A stretch of 41,474 bases of DNA, from NCBI GenBank assembly GCA_001627925.1, contig LUQC01000048.1:1-41474 (forward strand). Direction: 5' to 3'. Source of the DNA: Rhodobacteraceae bacterium REDSEA-S34_B6 (GTDB lineage Bacteria > Pseudomonadota > Alphaproteobacteria > Rhodobacterales > Rhodobacteraceae). Position 1 is the stretch's first letter; each line of letters opens with the position of its first letter. The notes below the pieces were generated by a model, which was not told the DNA's origin, did no database searches, and worked only from the letters and a program-made list of their open reading frames with translations. The position numbers and the translations under genes are program-made. This document shows positions 23,186 through 31,117 of the stretch, piece after piece.

Positions 23186-23413
23186 ATGTTGGTGGACTCT
23201 GAACTTTTTTTTCAAGCAATTATTAAGCCTGTCCTATTGAGGTTTTCAAACGATCCTTACAGTCTCTCGTGTAAAGAGCTTGAATTACTAAAATGGTATT
23301 CAAAAACTTTTGTGCAACGTATAGAATTAGAGCTATCAAGATTAGATGAAATTATTTATTGTAATATTGAGAGCAAAATCTCGAGTTTGATTGATTTATC
23401 AGATGAAAAGTAG
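23186..23413 (+). CDS. Hypothetical 75-residue protein
   Basis: The frame begins MLVDSELFFQAIIKPVLLRF and continues with charged helical sequence (CKELELLKWYSKTFVQRIEL), ending SLIDLSDEK. Predicted structure is mainly helix, and no membrane segment or metal motif is seen. There is no good ribosome-binding site before the ATG at 23186, which lowers confidence, but the frame is open over 75 codons in AT-rich DNA and amino-acid use is protein-like. It lies alone between divergent pckA and the convergent dehydratase gene. No family recognised. Confidence 0.4.
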   Translation: MLVDSELFFQAIIKPVLLRFSNDPYSLSCKELELLKWYSKTFVQRIELELSRLDEIIYCNIESKISSLIDLSDEK

Positions 23414-23487
23414 AAAAGTTAGATTACTGATTGCCTTTGGGCATAGGTCAACAATATTTTTATATTTGGGTTAGCGACTTAATGGCT

Positions 23488-24411
23488 TTAATTCGTTAAT
23501 GCCGTTATGCCATTTCTAATATCATCAATAGAGGTGGTTGAGCCGCCACAAACAATTACCAAAATTTTATTGAAGTTCCGTAGATCCTGCATCTTGTTGT
23601 AAACTGGTGATAAAGCTGCCCCACATGCCGGTTCAACTAAAATTTTATGGTCCGAAAGAAATCTTTCACACGCCGTCAAAGTATCTAAGTCAGAGACCAA
23701 AGTACTGGTAATTTTATGATCTTTAGCGAGTTGGAATGCACCTTCGCTTACTTTTTTCGCACCTAACGATGTCGCTAAACTGGTAATCTTTTTTAATTCT
23801 ACGATTTTTCCATTTTTTAATGACCGGTTCAGCGATGCTGCTCCTGCAGTTTCTACTGTCATAATAGGAATATCTTCCCAATTATTTTTCATTAAACCCT
23901 GAATAACGCCAGCTAACAGACCACCACCACCTACAGACAAAATTATCAGATCCGGTTTAAATTCTGTGGTATGGATTTCATCAATCATACTCGAATGCCC
24001 TAGCCACAATAGCTCATCGTCAAAAGGGTGAATAAATGCAGTTTCATCTGTCATAATAGACTGAGCTAATATGTTAGCCTCCAACCAAGAGGTACCATGT
24101 ATAATGACTTCAGCATTATCTTCTTCAAGTAATCCAATAGATCTAGGAGTTGTTGTTTCGGGGACGACAACCTTAACCGGAATGCCAAGTTTTTTTCCTG
24201 CATAGGCCACCGCCATTCCGGCATTTCCTCCCGAAGAAGATAAAAATGCTTTAGCTCCTCTTCCAGCATGGTGTTCGCAAGCGTAACCAATACCTCTGAT
24301 CTTGAAAGATCCTGATGGCTGGAGTGCATCTAACTTAAGCCTGATATCTTTGTTCACTAAATCGCTTAAAATATCAGATCTCACGAGCGGTGTTTCAATA
24401 TGTAATGTCAT
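23488..24411 (-). CDS. L-serine/L-threonine dehydratase, PLP-dependent
   Basis: The protein has 307 residues of PLP fold type II. The PLP Lys is K37 in PSGSFKIRG, the substrate loop is SSSGGNAG (58-65), the phosphate cup is GGGGLLAG (about 167-174), and the PLP-ring contact is in IVCGGSTTS near the C terminus. Size and motifs resemble eukaryotic-type serine dehydratases and short threonine dehydratases without the regulatory ACT domain, so it probably degrades L-serine or L-threonine to pyruvate or 2-oxobutyrate plus ammonia. It is divergent from the M20 amidohydrolase gene across 110 bases. Other type II enzymes, such as hydroxyaspartate dehydratase or serine racemase, are possible. Confidence 0.88.
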   Translation of the reverse strand: MTLHIETPLVRSDILSDLVNKDIRLKLDALQPSGSFKIRGIGYACEHHAGRGAKAFLSSSGGNAGMAVAYAGKKLGIPVKVVVPETTTPRSIGLLEEDNAEVIIHGTSWLEANILAQSIMTDETAFIHPFDDELLWLGHSSMIDEIHTTEFKPDLIILSVGGGGLLAGVIQGLMKNNWEDIPIMTVETAGAASLNRSLKNGKIVELKKITSLATSLGAKKVSEGAFQLAKDHKITSTLVSDLDTLTACERFLSDHKILVEPACGAALSPVYNKMQDLRNFNKILVIVCGGSTTSIDDIRNGITALTN

Positions 24412-24521
24412 TAAATTATGTCTTTACTGTACAAATTCAAAATTAGGTATAACTTGACTTAAGTTATATTATTTATCTCTGTGTAACATAAACAATGAAA
24501 TAATCTATTGCGGATCATTTA

Positions 24522-25694
24522 ATGCCTATTAAGAACCGATTTGCCGATCTACAAAATGAGATGGTCAGCTGGAGACACGATTTTCATGAATATCCAGAGT
24601 TACAGTTTGATCTACCGCGGACTACAAAAAAAATTACTGAACTTTTGAAAGGATTTGGAGTCGATTCAATTAAAAGTGAAGTGGGTAAAAGCGGTATTGT
24701 AGCAGAGATACATGGACAGAAAATTGACTCTGGTAAAGCCATTGGATTTCGGGCAGATATGGACGCTTTACCTGTCTCAGAAATGAATAATTTCTCTCAT
24801 AAATCGAAAATTGAGAACAAGATGCATGCTTGTGGGCATGATGGTCATACAACTATTCTTTTGGGAGCTGCAAAGTATCTTTGTGAGACCCGTAATTTCA
24901 ACGGAAAAGTAGTTTTAGTATTTCAACCGGCAGAGGAGGGCGGTGGTGGAGCCAAAGCAATGGTTGATGATAATCTCATTTCGAATTGGGATATTAGCGA
25001 AATTTACGGCCTTCATAATCTACCTAACTTACCTGTGGGAGAATTTGCTATTAAGCCGGGTCCCCTAATGGCCGCTTCAGATTTTTTTGAAATTGTAGTA
25101 GCGGGTAAGGGCGGGCATGCGGCGCTTCCCCACTTTTCAAACGATACTACCTTGGCTAGTTCTGCAATTGTTTTAGCTTTGCAACAAATAGTCTCCAGGC
25201 GAGTATCGGCACTTCAATCAGTAGTTTTGTCGGTTACTGGTTTAAGTACTGACACGATGGCGCACAATGTTACTCCAGACACCGTAAGAATTACTGGAAC
25301 TACAAGGTTTCTAAATGAAAACGAAAGGCAAAAAATGCCTGAACGAATTAAAAAAACGGCGGAATCTACTGCAGAAGCATACGGGTGCTCTGCACATATA
25401 CAGTATGGGTTTGGTGTCGGTGTAACTGATAACTATGTTAAAAATACTCAGTTTGCCATTGCTGCAGCTGAAGAAGTTGTAGGGACTAGTAATATTAAAA
25501 CTGACATTGAGCCAATAATGGCTGGTGAGGATTTTTCTGAAATGCTAACTAAATGTCCTGGCGCTTTTATCTTTTTAGGTAATGGGCAGTCGGCGAGTTG
25601 GCATAACCCCTCATATGATTTTAACAATGAGGCATTGCCGTTTGGTTGCAGTTGGTTTGCTAACTTAGCTGAACAACGTCTTCCTTTAAATTAA
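24522..25694 (+). CDS. M20 family amidohydrolase (hippurate hydrolase-like)
   Basis: The protein has 390 residues of the M20D metallopeptidase type. Metal-binding motifs are HACGHDGHT (102-110, with Cys104 and His106 as typical ligands), QPAEEGGGGAKAM, YGLHNLPNLPVG and the final MAGEDFSEM. GHAALPH belongs to the dimerisation domain. The N-terminal WRHDFHEYPELQF is standard for amidohydrolases acting on N-acyl amino acids, hippurate or indole-acetyl amino acids. It is cytoplasmic with no signal peptide. The ATG has a GGA a few bases upstream. It converges with the NYN-nuclease gene and is divergent from the dehydratase gene, so it forms a single-gene unit. The acyl-amino-acid substrate is unknown. 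Confidence 0.9.
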   Translation: MPIKNRFADLQNEMVSWRHDFHEYPELQFDLPRTTKKITELLKGFGVDSIKSEVGKSGIVAEIHGQKIDSGKAIGFRADMDALPVSEMNNFSHKSKIENKMHACGHDGHTTILLGAAKYLCETRNFNGKVVLVFQPAEEGGGGAKAMVDDNLISNWDISEIYGLHNLPNLPVGEFAIKPGPLMAASDFFEIVVAGKGGHAALPHFSNDTTLASSAIVLALQQIVSRRVSALQSVVLSVTGLSTDTMAHNVTPDTVRITGTTRFLNENERQKMPERIKKTAESTAEAYGCSAHIQYGFGVGVTDNYVKNTQFAIAAAEEVVGTSNIKTDIEPIMAGEDFSEMLTKCPGAFIFLGNGQSASWHNPSYDFNNEALPFGCSWFANLAEQRLPLN

Positions 25695-25709
25695 TTTAAT
25701 TTCGTTTAC

Positions 25710-26381
25710 TCACATTATTGTAAGAGCCCCATCTATAAGAGAGACTCTTTTTATTAACCCATTGTTGTTTAATCTAGTAGCCGACTGAATATAAAAACGA
25801 TCCTCAAGCTTATTGAATTTATCGTTGCTTAAAACCGTTATTTTATTTCTATCTGCATACTTAATTAATAACCCATCCGCCTTGTGGCCTTTTTTTGAAA
25901 CGGTAACATTGTGGCGACTTCTGTTTAATACTCTACAAATCGTCATGGGAACAGTTTCTCCATCGAGTATTAAGTTTTGCTCCCGCAACAACCGAATAAT
26001 GCTGTGATCAAAAAATAGGTGAGTTTTAAATCCATCTTGCTCTAATTCATTGATAAAATTTACAAAAATATCTAAGTCCCAATTAGCAGTGCCAATTAAA
26101 TTATTTGCGTCTAAAACCAGATCAAATTCATCTTTATTTACGCGGGATTCAGTAAGCTTTAGACCTTTTTTTATTCTCAGGTACCCAGCAATTAGCAAAC
26201 TCGCAGTAAATCCATAAATCACGAGCGTTACTATACTTTCTCTATCAAAGATATATAGATATAGCAAAGCCAATGCTAACGAAATCCAAAGAATAAGACC
26301 GCGAAAGTATAGCCCTATAAAAAGAATGATTAGTGCTACCAGCATTGGTATATCGCTCGTCGAGCTAGGATCAACACCCAT
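25710..26381 (-). CDS. Membrane-anchored NYN/Zc3h12a-type ribonuclease
   Basis: The protein has 223 residues in two parts. Residues about 12-70 hold two to three membrane helices (MLVALIILFIGLYFRGLILW, then VTLVIYGFTASLLIAGYL). From about 85 follows a soluble PIN-like domain: DLVLDANNLIG with the catalytic Asp, FFDHSIIRLL, KADGLLIKYADRN and VLSNDKF with further acidic residues. This matches the Zc3h12a-like NYN RNase group (Pfam RNase_Zc3h12a). Such domains cleave RNA with metal ions in a four-acid site. The membrane tether would place the nuclease on the cytoplasmic face. It is convergent with the M20 gene (15 bases) and has no operon partner. The domain call is by motif only; RNA targets are unknown. 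Confidence 0.75.
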   Translation of the reverse strand: MGVDPSSTSDIPMLVALIILFIGLYFRGLILWISLALALLYLYIFDRESIVTLVIYGFTASLLIAGYLRIKKGLKLTESRVNKDEFDLVLDANNLIGTANWDLDIFVNFINELEQDGFKTHLFFDHSIIRLLREQNLILDGETVPMTICRVLNRSRHNVTVSKKGHKADGLLIKYADRNKITVLSNDKFNKLEDRFYIQSATRLNNNGLIKRVSLIDGALTIM

Positions 26382-26495
26382 AAATGAACCTAGTTATTTT
26401 TTTTAATGCAACGGTGCCGTCATAAGATCTATCTAATGATTTAGATAATAAACCATTTACCAAAAAAAACCCGCTTATTTTAAATTTTGTACTCA

Positions 26496-27725
26496 TTAAT
26501 TTTTATTGTAAGTCGGACTTGCAACAACGCCCTTATCAAACAAATTTGATATCTCAATATCAGATAGATGCAATATATCTCCCAATATTTCTTCAGTATG
26601 TTCACCAAGGGCAGGAGCTCCTTTTGCTTCAGTATTATCTACTTTCGAAAAATTAGCTGGATGCCTCGGAACTAAAAACTCACCAGCTTCGGGCTGCTTT
26701 ATTTTTTTAAAGAGGGGATTGTCCTCACTCAAATCTGGATCAAATTCCAGAGCTTCTTTTACCGAGCGAAAAACCGACCAAGTGAGGCCCGTATTATCAA
26801 AATCGCGAGCAAAGTCTTCCACCGCTCTGGTTTTAAACCATGGTTCTAATATTGCTGTAATTTCATGACGCCACTTCCACCTAATAGCTTCATGATTTAG
26901 ATTGATATTTTTTTCGTTTTCCAAATTCTTAAATTGCTCTGTGGTATCAGTCGCTTTTAAAATTCCTGACCATTGTCTGCTTGTTAAACCAATTATCATC
27001 ACTCTATTACCATCTGCGCATAAAAAATCCTTACCATAAGCTCCATAAAGAGCATTACCAGCTTTTGACCTGTCATCAGAATTTAAAGTTGAATCAGCGA
27101 TCATTCCGAGGTGGCCAATAGCCGCTGCCGCGACATCTTTCAAAGCTATCTCAACATCTTGACCAACCCCATGTCTTAACCGATAGCGTTCAGCAGCTAG
27201 TAAAGATGAAACACACATATTACCTGCAATCATATCCCAGGCTGGGATTGCATTCGCCACTGGTTCAGTGCTTCCCTCATGACCCGTAATCTCAGGGATC
27301 CCTAATGCTGGATTAACTGTGTAATCAACTTGTGGTCTTCCTTGCCTATCGCCCTTTAAAGTGACAATTATTATGTCGCTTCTCAATTCAGATAAAGTTT
27401 CATAATCCAACCAGCCTTTAACCTTTAAATTAGTTAAAAATAGGCCAGCGTCTTTCCCAGGAGCGGTAATTAAGTTAGTGATTAAATCCTTTCCCTCCGG
27501 GTTTTTCATGTCGACTGCAATAGATTTCTTACCCTTATTCATACCAGACCAAAATAAACTACTACCACTTGGCGAGTACGGCATGCGTCGAGCATCGAGA
27601 CCTCCTTCGAGCCTGTCAAACCGTATAACCTCCGCACCCATTTGCGAAAGTGTCATACCGGCCATCGGTACTGCGACAAAAGCAGAGCTTTCGATCACCC
27701 GCAAACCAGATAGGATATTATTCAC
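26496..27725 (-). CDS. mct: Mesaconyl-CoA C1-C4 CoA transferase (2-methylfumaryl-CoA isomerase)
   Basis: This is a family III (CaiB/BaiF) CoA transferase of 409 residues from a GTG at 27725. That start has GGGAGGA at good spacing and overlaps the meh stop, so I prefer it to a longer frame reaching 27815. Matches to remembered Chloroflexus Mct include LRVIESSAFVAVPMAGMTLS, LFWSGMNKGKKSIAVD, DYTVNPALGIPEITG and the likely catalytic Asp164 in PAWDMIAG. The length and the last 60 residues also agree. Mct moves CoA within mesaconyl-CoA from C1 to C4 without releasing acid, a step of the 3-hydroxypropionate bicycle. The hydratase gene meh directly precedes it. Another CaiB-type transferase is possible, but the similarity is strong across the length. 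Confidence 0.85.
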   Translation of the reverse strand: MNNILSGLRVIESSAFVAVPMAGMTLSQMGAEVIRFDRLEGGLDARRMPYSPSGSSLFWSGMNKGKKSIAVDMKNPEGKDLITNLITAPGKDAGLFLTNLKVKGWLDYETLSELRSDIIIVTLKGDRQGRPQVDYTVNPALGIPEITGHEGSTEPVANAIPAWDMIAGNMCVSSLLAAERYRLRHGVGQDVEIALKDVAAAAIGHLGMIADSTLNSDDRSKAGNALYGAYGKDFLCADGNRVMIIGLTSRQWSGILKATDTTEQFKNLENEKNINLNHEAIRWKWRHEITAILEPWFKTRAVEDFARDFDNTGLTWSVFRSVKEALEFDPDLSEDNPLFKKIKQPEAGEFLVPRHPANFSKVDNTEAKGAPALGEHTEEILGDILHLSDIEISNLFDKGVVASPTYNKN

Positions 27726-28566
27726 TGTCTTCCTCCCATAAGGCTGTTGCCTCCATACACTGGTGGTCATCAGCCGCTGTATACAAACTAAGACCACTTT
27801 TATTTGCCTTCGCAACTAGTTCCATTGAATTATTCGCAAATGCTGGGTGTACCCCTCGAAATGAAAACTTACTTGGGGCAGAATTCTTTAAACTAGTTGC
27901 GTATTGCATTAGAAATAGTGCCTGTAGAGGCCCATGCACAATTAAATGAGGATATTTTTCAACTTCTTGAGCATATTTTAAATCATAGTGAATTCTATGA
28001 GCATTATATGTTAATGCTGAAAATCTGAAGAGAAGTGGGTTTGATATGGAAATATTTTCTTTTGGGTAATCAGGTTGGGGAAGTTCTCTTTTTTTGGGGG
28101 GATTGAATGAATCAGAAGCTTCCAAATAAACAATATTTTGTGTTTCTGTTATTGCTAAATTATTGAAAGTTTTCAACTTGTGTTCATAAGAAATAAACAC
28201 CATTTCGCCTGATTGAGATTTCTTTTCTTTAATATCAACGAGTGTTGTTTCTTTTATTATCTCTTCTCCAATTTTTAAATCAGAGTGAAAATTTAATGAG
28301 CCACTTGCCCACATTCGGCGTGTCAAATTTTTTGGTGGAATATATCCAACGTGCTTTGGGTGGCCATCTTCTCCCAGTTGACTTAAGTGTGTGGGAGAGG
28401 GAAATGCAAACCAATGCCATAAAGCCGGTAGTGCACCATGTTCTTTCAGCTGCCCATCAGATTCCTTTCCAACAGTTGAATTTATAAGCTCAGCAGTTAT
28501 TAAATCAATTTTGCCTGACGTAGTGTTTGTAGTTCCTATCCAAGCCGCGATGTCCGAATTCCCCAA
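27718..28566 (-). CDS. meh: Mesaconyl-C4-CoA hydratase (HTD2-like double hotdog)
   Basis: The protein has 282 residues of the HTD2-like MaoC hydratase type. The signature is FSALTYNAHRIHYDLKYA (about 185-202), followed by HLIVHGPLQALFLMQYA; the N-terminal half has the FPSPTHLSQLGEDGH and GYIPPKNLTRRMWASGSL motifs of this family. The start is a TTG at 28566: an in-frame TAA lies just upstream, and GGAG sits 7 bases before. Meh hydrates mesaconyl-C4-CoA to (S)-citramalyl-CoA in the 3-hydroxypropionate bicycle. The overlapping mct gene downstream supports this over a generic enoyl-CoA hydratase. The final lyase to pyruvate and acetyl-CoA is not in this window. Confidence 0.83.
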   Translation of the reverse strand: MGNSDIAAWIGTTNTTSGKIDLITAELINSTVGKESDGQLKEHGALPALWHWFAFPSPTHLSQLGEDGHPKHVGYIPPKNLTRRMWASGSLNFHSDLKIGEEIIKETTLVDIKEKKSQSGEMVFISYEHKLKTFNNLAITETQNIVYLEASDSFNPPKKRELPQPDYPKENISISNPLLFRFSALTYNAHRIHYDLKYAQEVEKYPHLIVHGPLQALFLMQYATSLKNSAPSKFSFRGVHPAFANNSMELVAKANKSGLSLYTAADDHQCMEATALWEEDSE

Positions 28567-28689
28567 TTATTTGCTCCATTATTTTAAGCATACAAAAACC
28601 CAATTAAATTATACTGCGAGTTTATCAAGCCAGAATTAAGATGAATTGCTTTAAATAAAAAAATAACGTTGATTTAATTTAAGCGATTA

Positions 28690-29565
28690 CTACCTATCAA
28701 GCTCTGAACTTCTGGCTTCCGAAATTATATTCGTATAATTTGAAATAAAAATTAATAAAGCTCCAATTATTAAAGTTAGCTCTATCGGTTCGTTATAGAG
28801 TAGAAAACCCAATAATGCGATTATAGGTAACCGGACAAATTCAAGTGGTGAAACGACGGCCGCAGGTATTAATGTTAAAGCAGTAGTTAAACAGTAATGA
28901 GCTAGGAGGCCTGAAATACCAATTACAGCAACTAAAGGAATTTCCGATAGTGAAAATACAGTAATTTTTCCGTCATAAACGCTACAAATAAAGCCAAAAA
29001 CTGTTTGAATTACAGTCATAAATAAAAGAATGTGAATCGTAGACTCCGATTTGGTTAAGTGCTTTGTAAATAAAACTGAACCAGCAAATCCAATTGCAGA
29101 GAGCCCTGCAGCAACAATTCCAAAACTTAAATCTTTTGACCAAGGTGCAGTAATTATAAGAACCCCGGAGAAACCAACAATTCCCGTAATTAAACGCAAT
29201 TTGGAAAGAGTTTCCCCAAGAAATATGGGAGATAGAAGTATTACCCACAGAGGAAATGTAAATTCTAAAGCAATAACTTGAGCTAAGGGAGCCACAGTAA
29301 TGGCGAAAAACCATAAGTTCTGTCCCGTAAAATGGGCAATATTTCTTCCCAAATGAAATGAAAGATTTGTGAATTTTATGCCATTTAAGCTTTTATAGTA
29401 TAGTCCTATTACAACTATTATTAACAATCCAATAATACTTCGGTACATCATAATTTCGAAGGTTGGTATGGTTTTACCTAATTCTCTGCCGGCGATAGCC
29501 ATCGCAGAAAATGAAGCAATTGCACCTATCATATATAATGCCGCTTTTACTGCAGGACCAGGCAA
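28690..29565 (-). CDS. EamA/DMT-family transporter
   Basis: The protein has 291 residues with ten predicted helices in two EamA halves. Signals are FEIMMYRSIIGLLIIVV (helix 2 with Arg), FTGQNLWFFAITVAPLAQVI and ALEFTFPLWVILLSPIFLGE in the first half, and FVRLPIIALLGFLLYNEPIE in the second, close to the RarD/DMT drug-type subfamily. The tail is short and polar. A TTG at 29565 opens the frame, but no ribosome-binding site supports it; the first Met (residue 12) is a possible true start. It lies 123 bases upstream of meh on the same strand, so a link to C4/C5 dicarboxylate traffic is conceivable. Substrate unknown. Confidence 0.83.
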   Translation of the reverse strand: MPGPAVKAALYMIGAIASFSAMAIAGRELGKTIPTFEIMMYRSIIGLLIIVVIGLYYKSLNGIKFTNLSFHLGRNIAHFTGQNLWFFAITVAPLAQVIALEFTFPLWVILLSPIFLGETLSKLRLITGIVGFSGVLIITAPWSKDLSFGIVAAGLSAIGFAGSVLFTKHLTKSESTIHILLFMTVIQTVFGFICSVYDGKITVFSLSEIPLVAVIGISGLLAHYCLTTALTLIPAAVVSPLEFVRLPIIALLGFLLYNEPIELTLIIGALLIFISNYTNIISEARSSELDR

Positions 29566-29772
29566 GAATTAATACTCTATATTACGCTACTGATAATCAA
29601 ATAATTTTAATTATTTATTGTCCATATATAAATTGATTTTATTTAGTTTTTGCTTAAAAGTGATGACTTAGATGCAGTAATCTTTTCAACTTTTTAAAAA
29701 TAGAAGATTTTGTAAACGAGTGTAAAATTCATACGAAGGATTTAATTTATAATTAATGGATAGGTAAAAATT

Positions 29773-30636
29773 ATGCAGTATCACACGCCATCAAGCTTTA
29801 GTGAGGCGGTAACTATTTCGAATTCAGCTGATGGACTAGTTAAATACCTAGCAGGCGGTACAGATGTCCTTGTGCAGCTGAAAATTGGTAATAATTCTCC
29901 AGACCATTTAATTGATATCAAAAAAATACCTGGTGTAAAAGAAATTGCATTGCGTGAAGACGGAGGATGGACAATAGGCGCAGCAGTTTCTGGCGTACAA
30001 CTTACTAATCATAAAAAGTTATCAAGGGAGTGGCCTGGTTTAGTAGAAGGAATGGAGCTTGTAGGTTCTGCCCAGATCCAAAGCAGAGCTACGTTGGTAG
30101 GTAACTTGTGCAATGGTTCTCCTGCGGCCGATAGCGTTCCGGGTATGATAGCTGCTGGAGCAACTGTCTCAGTCGTAAGTTCTTCTGGCACAACGGAAGT
30201 TCTAGTTGAGGATATACCGGTTGGCCCGGGCTTAACAAATCTTGGAACTGGAGAAATAATAACGGCTGTTAATCTCCCTAAGCGAAACAAGCATGAAGGA
30301 GATGCGTATCTAAGATTCATACCAAGAACTGAGATGGATATAGCTGTAGTGGGTTGCGCAGTTAACCTATCTTTAGAAAATGAAGTAATTAGGTCTGCAA
30401 AGGTTGTTTTGGGCGCCGTAGGCCCGAAAGTTGAAGTAGCCACTCCTGCTGCAGAATGCCTGCTTGGTGAAAATTTAGACGAAAATATATTATCCATATT
30501 TTCTGATAAATGCAGTGAACTTGCAAAGCCAATATCGGATAAAAGGGGCTCGGAGGAGTTTCGAAAAGAGGTAATCGGAGTTATCGCAAAACGCGCTGCA
30601 AAAAAAGCTTACGACAGAGCGCTAGGAAATAAATAA
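29773..30636 (+). CDS. Molybdenum hydroxylase FAD subunit (CoxM-like)
   Basis: The protein has 287 residues of the FAD-binding domain of xanthine-oxidase family enzymes. FAD-contact motifs are AGGTDVLVQLKIG (about 29-41) and TLVGNLCNGSPAADSVPG (about 110-127), and the C-terminal CO_deh_flav_C part covers about 175-285. It is the first of three subunit genes in the order M-S-L, with a one-base gap before the Fe-S subunit gene. It carries electrons from the 2Fe-2S clusters to an acceptor, probably quinone or ferredoxin. The ATG follows GGATAGG. The substrate cannot be read here: the large subunit lacks the CO dehydrogenase signature. Confidence 0.9.
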   Translation: MQYHTPSSFSEAVTISNSADGLVKYLAGGTDVLVQLKIGNNSPDHLIDIKKIPGVKEIALREDGGWTIGAAVSGVQLTNHKKLSREWPGLVEGMELVGSAQIQSRATLVGNLCNGSPAADSVPGMIAAGATVSVVSSSGTTEVLVEDIPVGPGLTNLGTGEIITAVNLPKRNKHEGDAYLRFIPRTEMDIAVVGCAVNLSLENEVIRSAKVVLGAVGPKVEVATPAAECLLGENLDENILSIFSDKCSELAKPISDKRGSEEFRKEVIGVIAKRAAKKAYDRALGNK

Positions 30637-30637
30637 T

Positions 30638-31117
30638 ATGAATAAAATTCACGTGAAGACAAATATAAATGGTGATCAAGTGGAATTTCTGGCTGATTCC
30701 AGAGAAACTTTACTGGACTGCCTGCGGGATCATGTTGGATTAACCGGTTCAAAAGAAGGATGTGGAACTGGTGATTGTGGAGCCTGTTCCTGTATTTTTG
30801 ACGGTGAGCTCGTTAGCTCTTGTTTGGTCCTTGGTGTGGAAGCTGAGGGTAAATCGATAGAGACTATAGAGGGTATGGCTGGACAGGAAGACCTTCACCC
30901 GCTTCAGAAAAAATTTATTGAGATGGCCGCACTACAATGTGGCTTTTGCACGCCTGGCATATTAGTAGCTGCAAAAGCTCTACTTGAGAAAAATAACAAT
31001 CCAACGGAAACCGAAGTTAGATATTGGCTGGCCGGTAATTTATGCCGTTGTACTGGATACGATAAAATAATTAAGGCTGTTATGGAAACGGCGAAAGACA
31101 TTCGGGAGACAGCTTAA
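30638..31117 (+). CDS. Molybdenum hydroxylase 2Fe-2S subunit (CoxS-like)
   Basis: The protein has 159 residues with two 2Fe-2S domains. The plant-type cluster is in CGTGDCGACSCIFDG with a later Cys in VSSC (about 44-68). The second, all-helical cluster is in ALQCGFCTPGI and NLCRCTGYDKI (about 104-147). These are the eight expected Cys positions of small subunits in the CO dehydrogenase, aldehyde oxidase and 4-hydroxybenzoyl-CoA reductase group. Its stop overlaps the ATG of the large subunit by one base, so the subunits are made together. It passes electrons from the molybdenum centre to FAD. The start ATG is well placed, one base after the preceding stop. Confidence 0.93.
   Translation: MNKIHVKTNINGDQVEFLADSRETLLDCLRDHVGLTGSKEGCGTGDCGACSCIFDGELVSSCLVLGVEAEGKSIETIEGMAGQEDLHPLQKKFIEMAALQCGFCTPGILVAAKALLEKNNNPTETEVRYWLAGNLCRCTGYDKIIKAVMETAKDIRETA

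Noticed and set aside
30009-30497. 162-residue minus-strand frame inside the FAD subunit gene
   Set aside because: It lies completely opposite a well-supported gene and is rich in Thr, Pro and Ser as expected for an antisense shadow.
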